A stretch of 64,000 bases of DNA from Methylosinus sp. PW1. Lineage in GTDB: Bacteria; Pseudomonadota; Alphaproteobacteria; Rhizobiales; Beijerinckiaceae. Location: NCBI RefSeq assembly GCF_000745215.1, contig NZ_JQNK01000001.1:1-64000 (forward strand). The letters run 5' to 3'. Every line of letters begins with the position of its first letter. Within the stretch, counting starts at the first letter, position 1. The position numbers and the translations under genes are program-made. The notes under the pieces are model-generated. The model was given only the letters and a program-made list of their open reading frames with translations, was not told where the DNA came from and did no database searches. This document shows positions 54,809 through 63,830 of the stretch, in pieces.

Positions 54809-55212
54809 CGCGAACGACGCAGCGCCGAAATCACCGCATCGACCGTCGCGCTGTCCGCGCCCATCGGCACACGGACCGTCGCATCGGCGATCGAGACCTC
54901 GATCGTACAGGACGCGACAGAGACCGCGTCGCGCTCCTCGACGCATCTCACGCGCACCGCAGCGAACAGCGCTTCATGCTCGGACGTGCTTCGCGCCTCC
55001 CAGGCCTGCCGACGCCAGACGGTCAACAGTCCACGGCTTACGCCATTGCGTCGAGCGACGTCCGAAATGTTGGCGTTCGGCTCCGCGCTCTCCGCGACGA
55101 TCCTGGCCTTCTCCTCGGACGTCCAGCTGCGCCGGCGCCGGCCGCCGGTGATCAGCTCCACCCGTTGATAAGTCCTGCCTTCATGCATGGCTTCAAGCAT
55201 GGAATGATCCAT
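54805..55212 (-). CDS. tnpA: IS66 accessory protein TnpA
   Basis: 135 residues from ATG 55212. RVELITGGRRRRSWTSEEKA and NISDVARRNGVSRGLLTVWR form the helix-turn-helix DNA-binding part; the C-terminal tail ADATVRVPMGADSATVDAVI is the family end. It is the first gene of the tnpABC operon of this IS66 element. Confidence 0.9.
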   Translation of the reverse strand: MDHSMLEAMHEGRTYQRVELITGGRRRRSWTSEEKARIVAESAEPNANISDVARRNGVSRGLLTVWRRQAWEARSTSEHEALFAAVRVRCVEERDAVSVASCTIEVSIADATVRVPMGADSATVDAVISALRRSR

Positions 55213-55306
55213 CGCCCGACCCTCCTCATGACCAAATCACTCGAGGAGGATCGCGCGCCGCTCGAAGCTTTTCGAGGTGGGACGCTCGCACGGCTTACAG
55301 ACGAAG

Positions 55307-55888
55307 CGCATGAGGCGATGCGCGATCTCATTCGCGCCCGCGAGGCCGCGACGAAGGACCTGCGCCAGGCTCGGCAGCGCATCCAGGGCTTCCTTCTCCG
55401 TCATGGTCGTCGCTATGCCGGCGCGGTATGGAAAAAGAAGCATCGGGTCTGGCTCGCCAATCAGAGCTTCGATCATCCGGCGCAGCAAATCGCCTTTCAG
55501 ACCTATCTCAACGCCATGGATCAGGCGATCGCCCGCAAGGATCTCATCGAAGCGCAGATCGAAACGCTCGTGCCGGAATGGTCTCTCGGCCCCGTCGTCG
55601 AGGCTCTCCAGGCGCTACGCGGCGTCGCGCTCGTGGTCGCCGCCGGTGTGGTGGCCGAGATCGGCGACATGCGGCGCTTCGACAATCCCCGCCAGCTCAT
55701 GGCCTTCATCGGCCTCGTTCCCGGCGAGCATTCGAGCGGAAGCAAGCGGAAATTGACCGGCATCACCAAAGCCGGCAGCATCGTCGCGCGGCGACTGATC
55801 GTCGAAGCCTCTTGGTCCTATCGCATGCCGGCGAAGGTCGGTCAGGCGATAATGCTCCGACAGCAATCGATCGCAGTGTCGATCCGTG
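55307..55888 (+). pseudogene. IS110-family transposase, middle piece
   Basis: Continues the gene from 52288: AHEAMRDLIRAREAATKDLR, WKKKHRVWLANQSFDHPAQQ, GVALVVAAGVVAEIGDMRRF and PRQLMAFIGLVPGEHSSGSK with KAGSIVARRLIVEASWSYRM, the C-terminal domain with the candidate catalytic Ser. It stops at MITE copy 3, which adds VSGAILA and a stop. The missing 54 residues lie at 1192-1352. Confidence 0.9.
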
Positions 55889-56192
55889 TGTCAGGAGCCA
55901 TCTTGGCTTGAGAATATCCGAATCCGAATCCAAAAAGCCATCGAACGTGATAATATTGACCGATAATATTCTCACGTTTGACGGCTTCCCACGTCGCTTT
56001 GGCCGGAAAACTGGGCCGTGTCGTGCGTCGCCGTTCGCAATTCTATAGAAATGTTGGAACAGCAAATTCTCAAATTAGCTGGCTTCGGCAAGCGATATTA
56101 TCGAATTAAATGGATATTCTCAAGCATCATGGCTTTAGTTAACTCGTTGATTTCCCTTAAAACGTATTCTCACGCCAAAATGGCTCCTGACA
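55889..56192 (+). mobile_element. 304-bp MITE-like element, copy 3
   Basis: Same orientation as copies 1 and 2 and equal to them except for one base (GACCGATAAT instead of GACCAATAAT, near 55962). Left flank CCGTG equals the right flank of copy 1; right flank is CCCGG. It interrupts the IS110 transposase gene. Confidence 0.9.
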
Positions 56193-56518
56193 CCCGGCGC
56201 ATAAAAACAGCCTCGCCGACCCCGCGTCGGCATGGTCGGATTGGCTGGCGCCATGTGGACGAACGCCCAGCTTTCCGCGATATTGATCGGACATGCGTGC
56301 CCGGCACGGTGTGGGGCACGGCGTCGAACGGAACCGGCAAGTCGAGATCGACGCCGTGCTTGCCTTCGAAAAGGCCAAGCTTACCCCAGCATTCCCCGCC
56401 ACGGCAGGCCGCGACCGCGCGCCGCCGCATAGACCTCAACCAGACGCCATAATCATCTCGGCAGGCCCCGGAGGAAACCCGGCCAGACCACGACCGCGCC
56501 ATCTATGCGCGGATTTTC
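56193..56518. other. Unassigned stretch right of MITE copy 3
   Basis: Frames are open on both strands but show no known motif. From about 56490 the sequence resembles the outer end of the 299-bp arms at 45258 and 46952 (ATGCGCGGATTTTC), so an IS end lies here. The first five bases (CCCGG) have no matching left flank in the window. Confidence 0.45.
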
Positions 56519-56999
56519 ACCGCCATCGACAAGCGGCGATGATCGTCTCGCCGCCCGGCGTCTCGAAGCGTTCGCGGCGATATCGCGTCACCTGCGGAGA
56601 GAGGCTCAACTCCTGAACGACGATGTCCTCGAAGCCCTTGTTGCGCGAGCCCGCGGGCGGATTGGCCTTCACGACGACCGTGGCGCCGATCTTCAGTTTG
56701 TCGAGCTGGCTGCCGCGCCGGCGCAATGAGCGCTTCTTGCCGCCGCCGGTCTCTGGCGCCTTCGCATCTGTCGACTTATCCATGCCGGACGGCTTGAACG
56801 GAGGACGCCGCGGTAGGCCTTTGAGCCGCGCAAGCTCGTCCTTGGTCGCCTGATGCTCGATCCGCAGATGCGCCAACGCCCCGCAGAGCTTCTCATTCTC
56901 CGCCCGCAACCGCGTCACTTCGCCGATGAGATCGCGCACCACGCCGATCAGTTCGGCTTGTGTCAGGCGTTCGAGCGAATCAGGCGGCGGCGCGGTCAT
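56519..56999 (-). pseudogene. IS66-like transposase, N-terminal part (second copy)
   Basis: About 95% identical to 7883-8215 and longer: [60 protein letters not shown] and [17 protein letters not shown]. It breaks at 56519 at an IS end. The upstream part to 57066 with GTAACCGGGGCAAATTTCC is the element terminus, as at 8216-8281. Confidence 0.68.
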
Positions 57000-57069
57000 C
57001 CGCAGCTTGAATCACATTTTTCAGATTGCGACTCCCCCTCCCGCCCGGAAATTTGCCCCGGTTACGTGT

Positions 57070-58005
57070 CTATCTCACTAGGCTATTGATAGTAATTGCA
57101 ATTTTCTTTTCAAAAGCAAGGCCGTGAGTGCTGACGAAATGACAATAATTCCACCATTCATATCCGGGCGGATGATCCGACACATCGCAAATCGAGAGGC
57201 CGGCGATCGGTGTCCTGGAAAGGTGCACCCCCTCTGAGGCGATACACAAAAGCGCCTTTTCATTAGAGCCTATCGATTGCGCAGCGATATATATCCGTTC
57301 GATTTCGTCGAGCAATACCGCGTCGAGCGGCTGTCTTAGATGAATGACAAAAAGCGTTTTCCGCCCATTGCTGAGCGCGGACAGAAAATTAGCTATTCTT
57401 TTCGAATACCGCTGCTTGAACAAGCGGAAATCATCATCGACCCACAAATTTCCAATTTCATGGTTAAATAAAATTCCGTGATTCCTGCTGACGACGTGAT
57501 TAGATGCGACGTCGAAGTCCAGATCATCAAAGAAATCTTCAAATTTCACGCTCAGAATATCCGCAATGCATCCTATAGGAGTCACAGCGAGATCAAACGG
57601 GTGGGATTTTTCACCGAAGGCTCTTGTGCGTTTTAGGCCCCATCTCGCTGAAACGGTGCGCGGAAGGCAATCGTACCCGAGAGATATAATGTCTGTATTG
57701 CAATAACCTCTGCTAAGCTTGAAATCTAGGCACTCACGAATGAAATTTGCGGCATCTGTTTGTTCATTATTAAGATCTTCGCGTATTATATTTGACCATA
57801 TGTTTTGTAATTCGCTAGCATTCAATGCGCCGACATGCGTAGTATAAAAGTAGACGTAATATTTATCGAAGATGCTCGGAGTCGGAGCCGGATCGTATTC
57901 AAGCGCCTTTTTCTCAACGCTGCCGCGCTGCCAAATAGCCTCGCCGTAGCGCTTCCACGTGTCCGGTATATCAGCATCAACAGTCCCGCGCATCACTTGC
58001 TCCAA
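57070..58005 (-). CDS. DUF1796 putative cysteine peptidase-like protein
   Basis: 311 residues. IISLGYDCLPRTVSARWGLK and RAFGEKSHPFDLAVTPIGCI with EDFFDDLDF match the N-terminal pattern of DUF1796, papain-like proteins often found in polysaccharide clusters. NHGILFNHEIGNLWVDDDFR and RKTLFVIHLRQPLDAVLLDE follow. The Cys in GYDC may be the nucleophile. About 100 residues precede the domain. The gene is AT-rich like the glycosyltransferase genes and probably comes from the same surface polysaccharide locus. Confidence 0.72.
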   Translation of the reverse strand: MEQVMRGTVDADIPDTWKRYGEAIWQRGSVEKKALEYDPAPTPSIFDKYYVYFYTTHVGALNASELQNIWSNIIREDLNNEQTDAANFIRECLDFKLSRGYCNTDIISLGYDCLPRTVSARWGLKRTRAFGEKSHPFDLAVTPIGCIADILSVKFEDFFDDLDFDVASNHVVSRNHGILFNHEIGNLWVDDDFRLFKQRYSKRIANFLSALSNGRKTLFVIHLRQPLDAVLLDEIERIYIAAQSIGSNEKALLCIASEGVHLSRTPIAGLSICDVSDHPPGYEWWNYCHFVSTHGLAFEKKIAITINSLVR

Positions 58006-58117
58006 TTATGGCAACCCACGCGCGCGAGGCGCAGCGCGGGGGTGGCTGGATGGGCGGACCCTACCTTTGGGCGGTCTCCATGACAAGAATTTGGTACTCT
58101 ATCGCCCGACCCGGCTC

Positions 58118-59071
58118 ATGGCCAAATCACTTGAAGAGGATAAAAATACAGTCTTTCACGATCTGCTCAAACTGCGTCCGTGGAAAACCGTCGACGCGCT
58201 CGTCGCGCAGCATCGCGCCGACGACCTCGTTCGCAGCTTCACGACGCGCCATCAGCTCATCGCGCTGCTCTACGCGCAGTTTTCCGGCGCCGAGTCACTG
58301 CGCGCTGTCGAGACGGCGATGGAGAGCCATCGGGCGCGGCTCTACCACCTCGGCGTCAAAGCTCCCGCGCGCTCGACCTTCGCCGACGCCAATCGTAGCC
58401 GCAGCCCGCTCGTTTTTCCGGGACTGCTCGAGCATATCCTGGCGCAGACCGATCGCAAGACGCGGCGCGAGATGAAGGACGTCGTGCGCCTCATCGACTC
58501 GACCGGCCTGCAACTGGCCGGCGTCGGCTGCGAATGGGCGCGGTTCGCCGCCGGCGTCTGCGGCGCCAAGGCGCATGCGATCTTCGATCCTAATCTCGGG
58601 CGTCCAGCCTATCATTCGCTCACCGCCGCGAGGGTCAACGACATCACGGCGAAGGAGATGCCGATCGAGGCCGGCGCGACCTATGTGTTCGATCTGGGCT
58701 ATTACGACTATGAATGGTGGGCGCGGCTGGACGCGGCCGGCTGCGGCATCGTCACGCGCTTCAAGACCAACACGCCGCTTTGCGAGGCGAAGGCTTTGCC
58801 GCTGGCGCCGGGAACTGGGTTCGTGAGCGACCGGATCGGCTTTCTGCCCGCTCGTCAGGCGAAGGCGCGCAAGAACCCGATGGCCGACGCGGTGCGCGAG
58901 ATCGTGGTCGTGACGGACAGCGGCAAGACGCTGCGGCTGCTCAGCAATGATCTCGACGCGCCGGCGGACGAGATCGCCGATCTCTATAAGCGCCGCTGGC
59001 TCATTGAGTTGTTTTTCCGCTTGATAAAACAGACGCTTCGTATCAAGCGGCTGATCGGTCGCTCGCGATGA
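58118..59071 (+). pseudogene. IS4-family transposase, C-terminus missing
   Basis: From ATG 58118: MAKSLEEDKNTVFHDLLKLR, the N-terminal domain RRAxSLxxL-like HQLIALLYAQFSGAESLRAV and then DVVRLIDSTGLQLAGVGCEW (first Asp), IEAGATYVFDLGYYDYEWWA (second Asp) and IADLYKRRWLIELFFRLIKQ (Tyr-Arg-Glu motif). The family usually has 40-60 more residues (ENAVRxQIAxALIAF); here the frame ends at RIKRLIGRSR. The 3' end seems to be lost to the IS21 element that follows. Confidence 0.85.
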
Positions 59072-59327
59072 AGTGATGAAGCTGATTGTATCCGACGTCG
59101 CCGTCGCGCGCCGCCATGGGCGGCACGCTCTTGCGATCCCCAGCGCCAATCAATCCCGCAATGTAGACCGGACACATCCGCGCCCGCGCCTTGTGCCGAC
59201 GGCGGCCTCCGACGTGCACAACCGGAAGTGCGCCATCCATCCGCTCAGGTATCGGCTGAGAGACTCCATGCAGGATGCGAGCGAGCGCCCCGGTATCGCG
59301 GCTCGGACAACCAACGATCCGAGCACG
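59072..59327. other. Gap between IS4 remnant and istA
   Basis: No gene recognised. The left IS21 end with GACAATTA repeats should be here but is not seen, so the left end may be deleted or of another form. Confidence 0.4.
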
Positions 59328-60842
59328 ATGCCGAACCCCCATGTGACCGACCGCCAGGTGATGCTCTACATGACCTCCCGCACCCGACATCAAAACCAGG
59401 AAGCAGCGGCAGCCAACGCCGGCTTCAGCGCGCGCACTGCGCGCCGCATCGACAAAGACCCGCGCTTGCCATCTCAAAAGAAGCAGCCGCGAAGCTGGCG
59501 AACCCGCGCCGATCCGCTGGCCGATATTTGGCCGCGGGTATTGGAGATGCTCGCCGTCCCCGGCGTCATGGCCGTGACCATTTTCGAGGACCTCCAGGAT
59601 GAGCTCGGTCCGGAGGTTTTTCCCGACAGCGTCCGCCGCACGCTCGAACGTCGCATCGCAAAATGGCGCGCCCTTCATGGAGCCGACAAAGAGGTGTTCT
59701 TTCCTCAGCGCCACGACGCCGGTCGCCAGGCGTTGTCAGATTTCACCGTCGCCGACTCTCTCGACGTCACCATCGCCGGCGAACCATTCCCGCACCGTCT
59801 CTACCATTTCCGGCTGGCGTGCAGCGGCTGGGAGCATGTGCGGGTGATCCTCGGCGGCGAGAGCTTTTCCGCTGTCGCCGAAGGGTTGCAGGATGCGCTT
59901 TGGAAGTTGGGCGGCGTCCCCCGCGAGCACCGAACCGACTCGCTGTCGGCCGCTTTCAAGAACCTGGACCGCTCCGCGCAGCTCGATTTCACCAAGCGTT
60001 ATGACGATTTGTGCCGGCACTACGGCATGGAGGCCACCCGCAACAATCCCGGCGTCGCCAATGAGAACGGCAGCATCGAAGCCGCCAATGGCCACATCAA
60101 GGTCCGCCTCGACCAGAGGCTGCGGCGCCGGGGAAGCCGGGATTTCGACAGCGTCGAAGCCTACCGCGCCTTCGTCGCCGGGGTCTGCGACCGTTACAAC
60201 GCTCGCCGCGCCGAGGCGGTCGTTGCGGAGCGCGCGACGCTCAAAACCCTGCCCAGGCGCCGGACAACCGACTTCGCGACAGTATCGGCGAAGGTCACGC
60301 GCAACAGCACCATCAATGTCGACCGGGTGCTTTATTCGGTCCCATCCCGGCTGATCGGCCAAAAGATCGAAGTGCGTCTGTTCGACGACCGGTTGGAATG
60401 TTTCCTCGGGCCCGATCCGGTCATGCGCATGACCCGTGTGCGCACCGACCGCGCGCGCGGCCACGCGATCGATTATCATCATCTGATCGGCACGCTGCGG
60501 CGCAAGCCGCAAGCCCTGCGCTACCTCGTCTACCGCGAAGCCCTCTTTCCGCGCGCCGCCTACACCCGCGCCTGGGCGGCCCTGGACGCCGCCCTGCCGC
60601 AAAGAGACGCCTGCCGGACGATGGTCGGATTGCTGGTTCTGGCCTCGACCCGCGAAGCCATCGAGATTGCTTTGGCCGAGCGTCTCGACGCGATCCTGGA
60701 CGCCGGCAAACTGCCCGACATCGCCAAGCTCGAAGAGGAATTCGTGAGCAAGCCGCGCCCATCGAGCGATGTCGTCATTCCCGAGCCGGATCTGCAAGCC
60801 TACGATCGCCTTTTGCCATCCGCTTGCGAGGCTCGGCCATGA
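59328..60842 (+). CDS. istA: IS21-family transposase IstA
   Basis: 504 residues from ATG 59328; a longer frame from 59073 has no family match. MPNPHVTDRQVMLYMTSRTR is the usual start, NQEAAAANAGFSARTARRID the helix-turn-helix. The rve core shows HRLYHFRLACSGWEHVRVIL, then EHRTDSLSAAFKNLDRSAQL and the late Glu in GVANENGSIEAANGHIKVRL; the first acidic residue region is QALSDFTVADSLDVTIAGEP. The C-terminal DNA-binding domain (VDRVLYSVPSRLIGQKIEVR) follows. The stop overlaps the istB start (ATGA, 60839-60842). Confidence 0.92.
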   Translation: MPNPHVTDRQVMLYMTSRTRHQNQEAAAANAGFSARTARRIDKDPRLPSQKKQPRSWRTRADPLADIWPRVLEMLAVPGVMAVTIFEDLQDELGPEVFPDSVRRTLERRIAKWRALHGADKEVFFPQRHDAGRQALSDFTVADSLDVTIAGEPFPHRLYHFRLACSGWEHVRVILGGESFSAVAEGLQDALWKLGGVPREHRTDSLSAAFKNLDRSAQLDFTKRYDDLCRHYGMEATRNNPGVANENGSIEAANGHIKVRLDQRLRRRGSRDFDSVEAYRAFVAGVCDRYNARRAEAVVAERATLKTLPRRRTTDFATVSAKVTRNSTINVDRVLYSVPSRLIGQKIEVRLFDDRLECFLGPDPVMRMTRVRTDRARGHAIDYHHLIGTLRRKPQALRYLVYREALFPRAAYTRAWAALDAALPQRDACRTMVGLLVLASTREAIEIALAERLDAILDAGKLPDIAKLEEEFVSKPRPSSDVVIPEPDLQAYDRLLPSACEARP

Positions 60843-61645
60843 AGGAGGAGCCTGACATGACGGACACGACCATGACCGATGCGGCCTTCCTCTCCTCCTT
60901 GTTGACCGAGCTGCGCCTGCCCAGCATCGCACGCAATTGGCGCCGCATTGCCGAGATTGCCGATCGCGACGGCTGGCCCGCCCAAAAAACGATCGCCGCG
61001 CTGATGGAGATCGAGGTCGCCGAGCGCACTTCACGCCGTATCCAACGTCACCGCGATCAATCCGAAACGCCCGCCGGGAAAACCTTCGCCAGCTTCGACT
61101 TCGACGCGGCGTCGGGGGTGCGAAAACAGCAGCTTCTTGCGATCGGCTCCGGCGGAGACTGGATCAGAAACGGCGACAATCTTTTGCTGTTCGGGAAAAG
61201 CGGCACGGGAAAAAGCCACGCCATGGCGGCCATCTGCCATGCGCTCATCGACACCGGAAAGCGGGTATTGTTCACCCGCACCATCGACATCGTTCAGCGC
61301 CTTCAGACCGCGAGACGCGATCTTTCTCTCATCGACGCCCTGGAGAAGCTGGACAAGTTCGACCTCGTCGTGCTCGACGACCTTTCCTATGTCCGCAAGG
61401 ATCAAGCCGAGACCAGCGTCCTGTTCGAGCTCATCGCGCATCGATACGAACGCCACAGCATCGCCATCACCGCCAATCAGGCTTTCTCCGCCTGGAACAT
61501 GGTTTTCCCGGACGCCGCTATGACCGCGGCCGCCGTGGACCGCCTGGTTCATCACGCGACGATCATCGAAATGAATGGAGAAAGCTACAGGGAGCGCTCC
61601 GCAGCCCGCAGAGCCGAAAGCGAGGAACCGCCGTCCTCGGCTTGA
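60839..61645 (+). CDS. istB: IS21-family helper ATPase IstB
   Basis: 268 residues from ATG 60839. LLTELRLPSIARNWRRIAEI begins the N-terminal domain; Walker A is LLLFGKSGTGKSHAMAAICH, Walker B FDLVVLDDLSYVRKDQAETS, sensor HSIAITANQAFSAWNMVFPD, and the end DRLVHHATIIEMNGESYRER. All motifs are intact and translation is coupled to istA. It appears to be a functional pair, although the left IS end was not found. Confidence 0.93.
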   Translation: MKEEPDMTDTTMTDAAFLSSLLTELRLPSIARNWRRIAEIADRDGWPAQKTIAALMEIEVAERTSRRIQRHRDQSETPAGKTFASFDFDAASGVRKQQLLAIGSGGDWIRNGDNLLLFGKSGTGKSHAMAAICHALIDTGKRVLFTRTIDIVQRLQTARRDLSLIDALEKLDKFDLVVLDDLSYVRKDQAETSVLFELIAHRYERHSIAITANQAFSAWNMVFPDAAMTAAAVDRLVHHATIIEMNGESYRERSAARRAESEEPPSSA

Positions 61646-61876
61646 GCATGCCATAGAAACACGCCGCCTCACTTCCGGTAATCGCCGGCGGTCGAAGCGC
61701 CAGCGACAATTACCCTCACAAGGACCCAAAACAGCCAGCGTCAATTAATGTAATTGTCGTAACAATACCCTCTTGCCAAACGACAACTACACAGATAGCG
61801 TCCTGATCGCTACTCGACGCATGGCAGACATGGCCAGTCTAATTGTCGGTAAGCGGCCTTCATAATTGTCGCTGTG
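61646..61876 (+). repeat. Right end of the IS21 element with GACAATTA repeats
   Basis: Non-coding end with four copies of a GACAATTA core: two direct (near 61706) and inverted TAATTGTC forms near 61750, 61840 and 61865. Multiple end repeats are typical of IS21. The same end is found at 7654-7882. Confidence 0.75.
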
Positions 61877-61960
61877 CTGAAGCGGTTTTCGATCAAGACC
61901 TGGCTGGATCGGATGGATGCCCAGCTATCGTCCGGCAAGTTTCGGGAGTGGCTGCCATGA
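61877..61960 (+). pseudogene. Last codons of a gene cut by the IS21 element
   Basis: In frame: LKRFSIKTWLDRMDAQLSSG then KFREWLP and TGA at 61958-61960. The stop overlaps the start of the next gene (ATGA, 61957-61960), a sign of an original operon. The upstream part is replaced by the IS21 end. The gene is not recognised. Confidence 0.65.
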
Positions 61961-62649
61961 CTCTGAAGGAAACGGGAAATCCGATCGAGAGCGTGGCCGA
62001 AGATGTGCGCAATTCGGCGCGGCAGGCGGAAGCGGCGGCGGCGGCGGAGGGGATCGAGCCGAACGGCCCTCTCGGCGGCTTCGTCGGAGCGTTCAAATGG
62101 GCGCTTTTGAAGCTGGCCGATCTGGTCGAGCGGTTCGATGCGTCATTGTCGGGAAAGATGGAGGCGCAGCAACAGCAGATCGTCGCGCTTCACGAGCTCG
62201 GCGAGACGGAGATCGAGCGATTGCGTGAGGCGACACGACTTGCGGCGCTGACGATCCGGCAGGCGGAAGTGGTCCAGGAGACGATTGTCACCAACGTCTG
62301 CAAGGACTTGGTGAAGAATCTGGTGAGCGAGTCGAAACAGTGGCTGGTGCTGGCGGAGGACAATATCTCCCGTCGTCGCACGCGCATTTTCGCGATGAAG
62401 ATGAGCGCGGCGGCGCTGGCGCTGCTGAGTGTGAGTTTTTGGTCCGGCTATCAGATTCGCGTGTTGCAAGATGAGCCGGCGCTGCAATCGCTGGCGCGTT
62501 GCGCGAAGACGCCGATGCGGGTGGCGATACAGGGTCAGCCGACGGGCGACTGGGTGTGCAAGCTGGACACACTGGCTCCGAGGGAGTGGCGCGATTTGCC
62601 GGACGAGCTGAAACGGCGATGGCTGACATGGTGGCCATTTTCGGGCTGA
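61957..62649 (+). CDS. Hypothetical coiled-coil protein with one membrane segment
   Basis: 230 residues from ATG 61957. The N-terminal 150 residues are helical and Ala/Glu-rich (SARQAEAAAAAEGIEPNGPL, QQQQIVALHELGETEIERLR). KMSAAALALLSVSFWSGYQI is a single membrane helix near residue 155. The C-terminal 60 residues contain two Cys (LARCAKTPMR and DWVCKLDTL) and end LTWWPFSG. Such proteins occur beside conjugation genes, but I cannot assign a family. A strong terminator follows. Confidence 0.65.
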   Translation: MTLKETGNPIESVAEDVRNSARQAEAAAAAEGIEPNGPLGGFVGAFKWALLKLADLVERFDASLSGKMEAQQQQIVALHELGETEIERLREATRLAALTIRQAEVVQETIVTNVCKDLVKNLVSESKQWLVLAEDNISRRRTRIFAMKMSAAALALLSVSFWSGYQIRVLQDEPALQSLARCAKTPMRVAIQGQPTGDWVCKLDTLAPREWRDLPDELKRRWLTWWPFSG

Positions 62650-62676
62650 GGCCGAGCCGGCAGGTCTGACACAGAC

Positions 62677-62717
62677 GAGGGGCGGATGCGCGGCGCGCGT
62701 CCGCCCCTCTGTTTTTT
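62677..62717 (+). terminator. Rho-independent terminator
   Basis: Stem GAGGGGCGGA (62677-62686) pairs with TCCGCCCCTC (62700-62709), followed by TG and a run of six T. It ends the transcript of the gene at 61957-62649. Confidence 0.88.
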
Positions 62718-62800
62718 CCGAACGGTCTGCTCCGCTGGCGCGGTTCAATCGCATGTGAAGGCGAGCAATGTAGCGAATCCGAAGCGCCGAGAGCGCTCGG

Positions 62801-62980
62801 TCATTCGGGATCGGGGGGCTTCAGTTTGGCGCGGCGATAGGAGGCCTTACCTTTTTTCGGCGCGACGATTTTGGGGCGAGCGTCGAGAGCGATCTCGGCG
62901 CCGGCGTTGGCGGCGCGTCGGCGCAGGGCGCGGGCGGCCTGGTTGATCGGGCGGGCGATGGGCCGGCGGGAGAGAGGCAT
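62801..62980 (-). CDS. Small basic hypothetical protein
   Basis: 59 residues from ATG 62980: MPLSRRPIARPINQAARALR, then RRAANAGAEIALDARPKIVA and PKKGKASYRRAKLKPPDPE. Very basic (many Arg/Lys), probably nucleic-acid binding. It lies in a row of minus-strand genes and shows good codon use for this replicon. No family recognised. Confidence 0.55.
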   Translation of the reverse strand: MPLSRRPIARPINQAARALRRRAANAGAEIALDARPKIVAPKKGKASYRRAKLKPPDPE

Positions 62981-63016
62981 AGCGATTACTTTCGTGGTGG
63001 CGAGGCGAGCGGCGAG

Positions 63017-63235
63017 CTACCATTCGCCATAGAGTTCGCCGTCCTCGAGGCGCCAGACGTCCCATTCGAATGCGGTCTCCGACCCGTCGCTATAGAAGGC
63101 GCGGCCGGTGACTTTCATCGCCGATCCGTCTTCGACCGAGGCGACGACGTCGTCGATTTCGACGCGGAGGCAATTTCTGTATGAAGCCATGACGCGGGCG
63201 ACATAGGCTTTTGCGGATTCGGCGGGGACCGGCAT
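63017..63235 (-). CDS. Hypothetical protein
   Basis: 72 residues from ATG 63235 with GAGGAGAG upstream. MPVPAESAKAYVARVMASYR forms a helix; RVEIDDVVASVEDGSAMKVT and AFYSDGSETAFEWDVWRLED look like beta strands, ending GELYGEW. Not recognised. Same strand and spacing as its neighbours, so probably one operon. Confidence 0.6.
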   Translation of the reverse strand: MPVPAESAKAYVARVMASYRNCLRVEIDDVVASVEDGSAMKVTGRAFYSDGSETAFEWDVWRLEDGELYGEW

Positions 63236-63317
63236 GGGTCGCTCTCCTCGTCAGGGCGGATCAATCAATATAGGGAAACGGTGTCGCGGAAGCCTCGCGG
63301 CTCCCGCTCGCCGTGCA

Positions 63318-63767
63318 TCAAGCGCCGAAGGCGTCGATTTCGGCCTGGGGAGATTTGCGCTCCACGGGCTCGGCGCGGTCGGCGGCTTCCACGAACTGGG
63401 CGACGAAGGTGAAGCTCGTTCCCGAATTGCCATTGAACGGCTTCCAATAGCCGCGCAGGTCGAGCGTTGCGCCGATCGCATATCCGGCGACGATCGTGTC
63501 GAATTCGTCGCGGCTCATGTGATCGGGGGCGTACCAGACGGCGCGGACCTCGCGGCCATTCGGCTGGTCGCCGTAGAAATGGATGGCGCGGTCGCCGGCG
63601 ACGGTGAAGCGGGCGTCCGGGTGATCGGTGAGGTTGACGCGGAGAGCGTCGCGGGATCGCAGGAGGCGACGGGTGTGGTCGTCGGTGATGGCGTCGGCGC
63701 GGCGACGCTGTTCCTGCTCGCGCTGCTCGGCTGCGTTCGGACGGCGGAGCTTGCTGAAGTCGAACAT
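63318..63767 (-). CDS. Hypothetical protein with conserved C-terminal tail
   Basis: 149 residues from ATG 63767 (GGAGA 5 nt upstream); a start at 63779 adds 4 residues. MFDFSKLRRPNAAEQREQEQ begins it; middle strands FTVAGDRAIHFYGDQPNGRE and VRAVWYAPDHMSRDEFDTIV follow, then ATLDLRGYWKPFNGNSGTSF. The end VERKSPQAEIDAFGA resembles the end of the gene at 63831-64000. Function unknown. A hairpin lies between this gene and the upstream gene. Confidence 0.62.
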   Translation of the reverse strand: MFDFSKLRRPNAAEQREQEQRRRADAITDDHTRRLLRSRDALRVNLTDHPDARFTVAGDRAIHFYGDQPNGREVRAVWYAPDHMSRDEFDTIVAGYAIGATLDLRGYWKPFNGNSGTSFTFVAQFVEAADRAEPVERKSPQAEIDAFGA

Positions 63768-63798
63768 GTCGTTCTCCATCGAGATCGAGAGAGCGGGA

Positions 63799-63822
63799 GG
63801 CGGGGATCTTTCGATCCCCGCC
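63799..63822. repeat. Perfect hairpin between two minus-strand genes
   Basis: GGCGGGGATC and GATCCCCGCC with a TTTC loop. It lies just downstream of the gene ending at 63831. No T run follows on the minus strand, so it may slow decay or give partial termination. Confidence 0.6.
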
Positions 63823-63830
63823 GCTCGGGC

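Larger units (their letters stand above)
52289..55298 (-). mobile_element. Complete IS66-family element
   Basis: Ends GTAAGCGGTGCGGCCGTGCC (left) and GTAAGCCGTGCGAGCGTCCC (right, minus strand) match the IS66 terminus. The 8-bp duplication AGACGAAG is at 52281-52288 and 55299-55306. Length 3010 bp with tnpA, tnpB and tnpC on the minus strand and one extra plus-strand gene at the left end. Confidence 0.95.
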
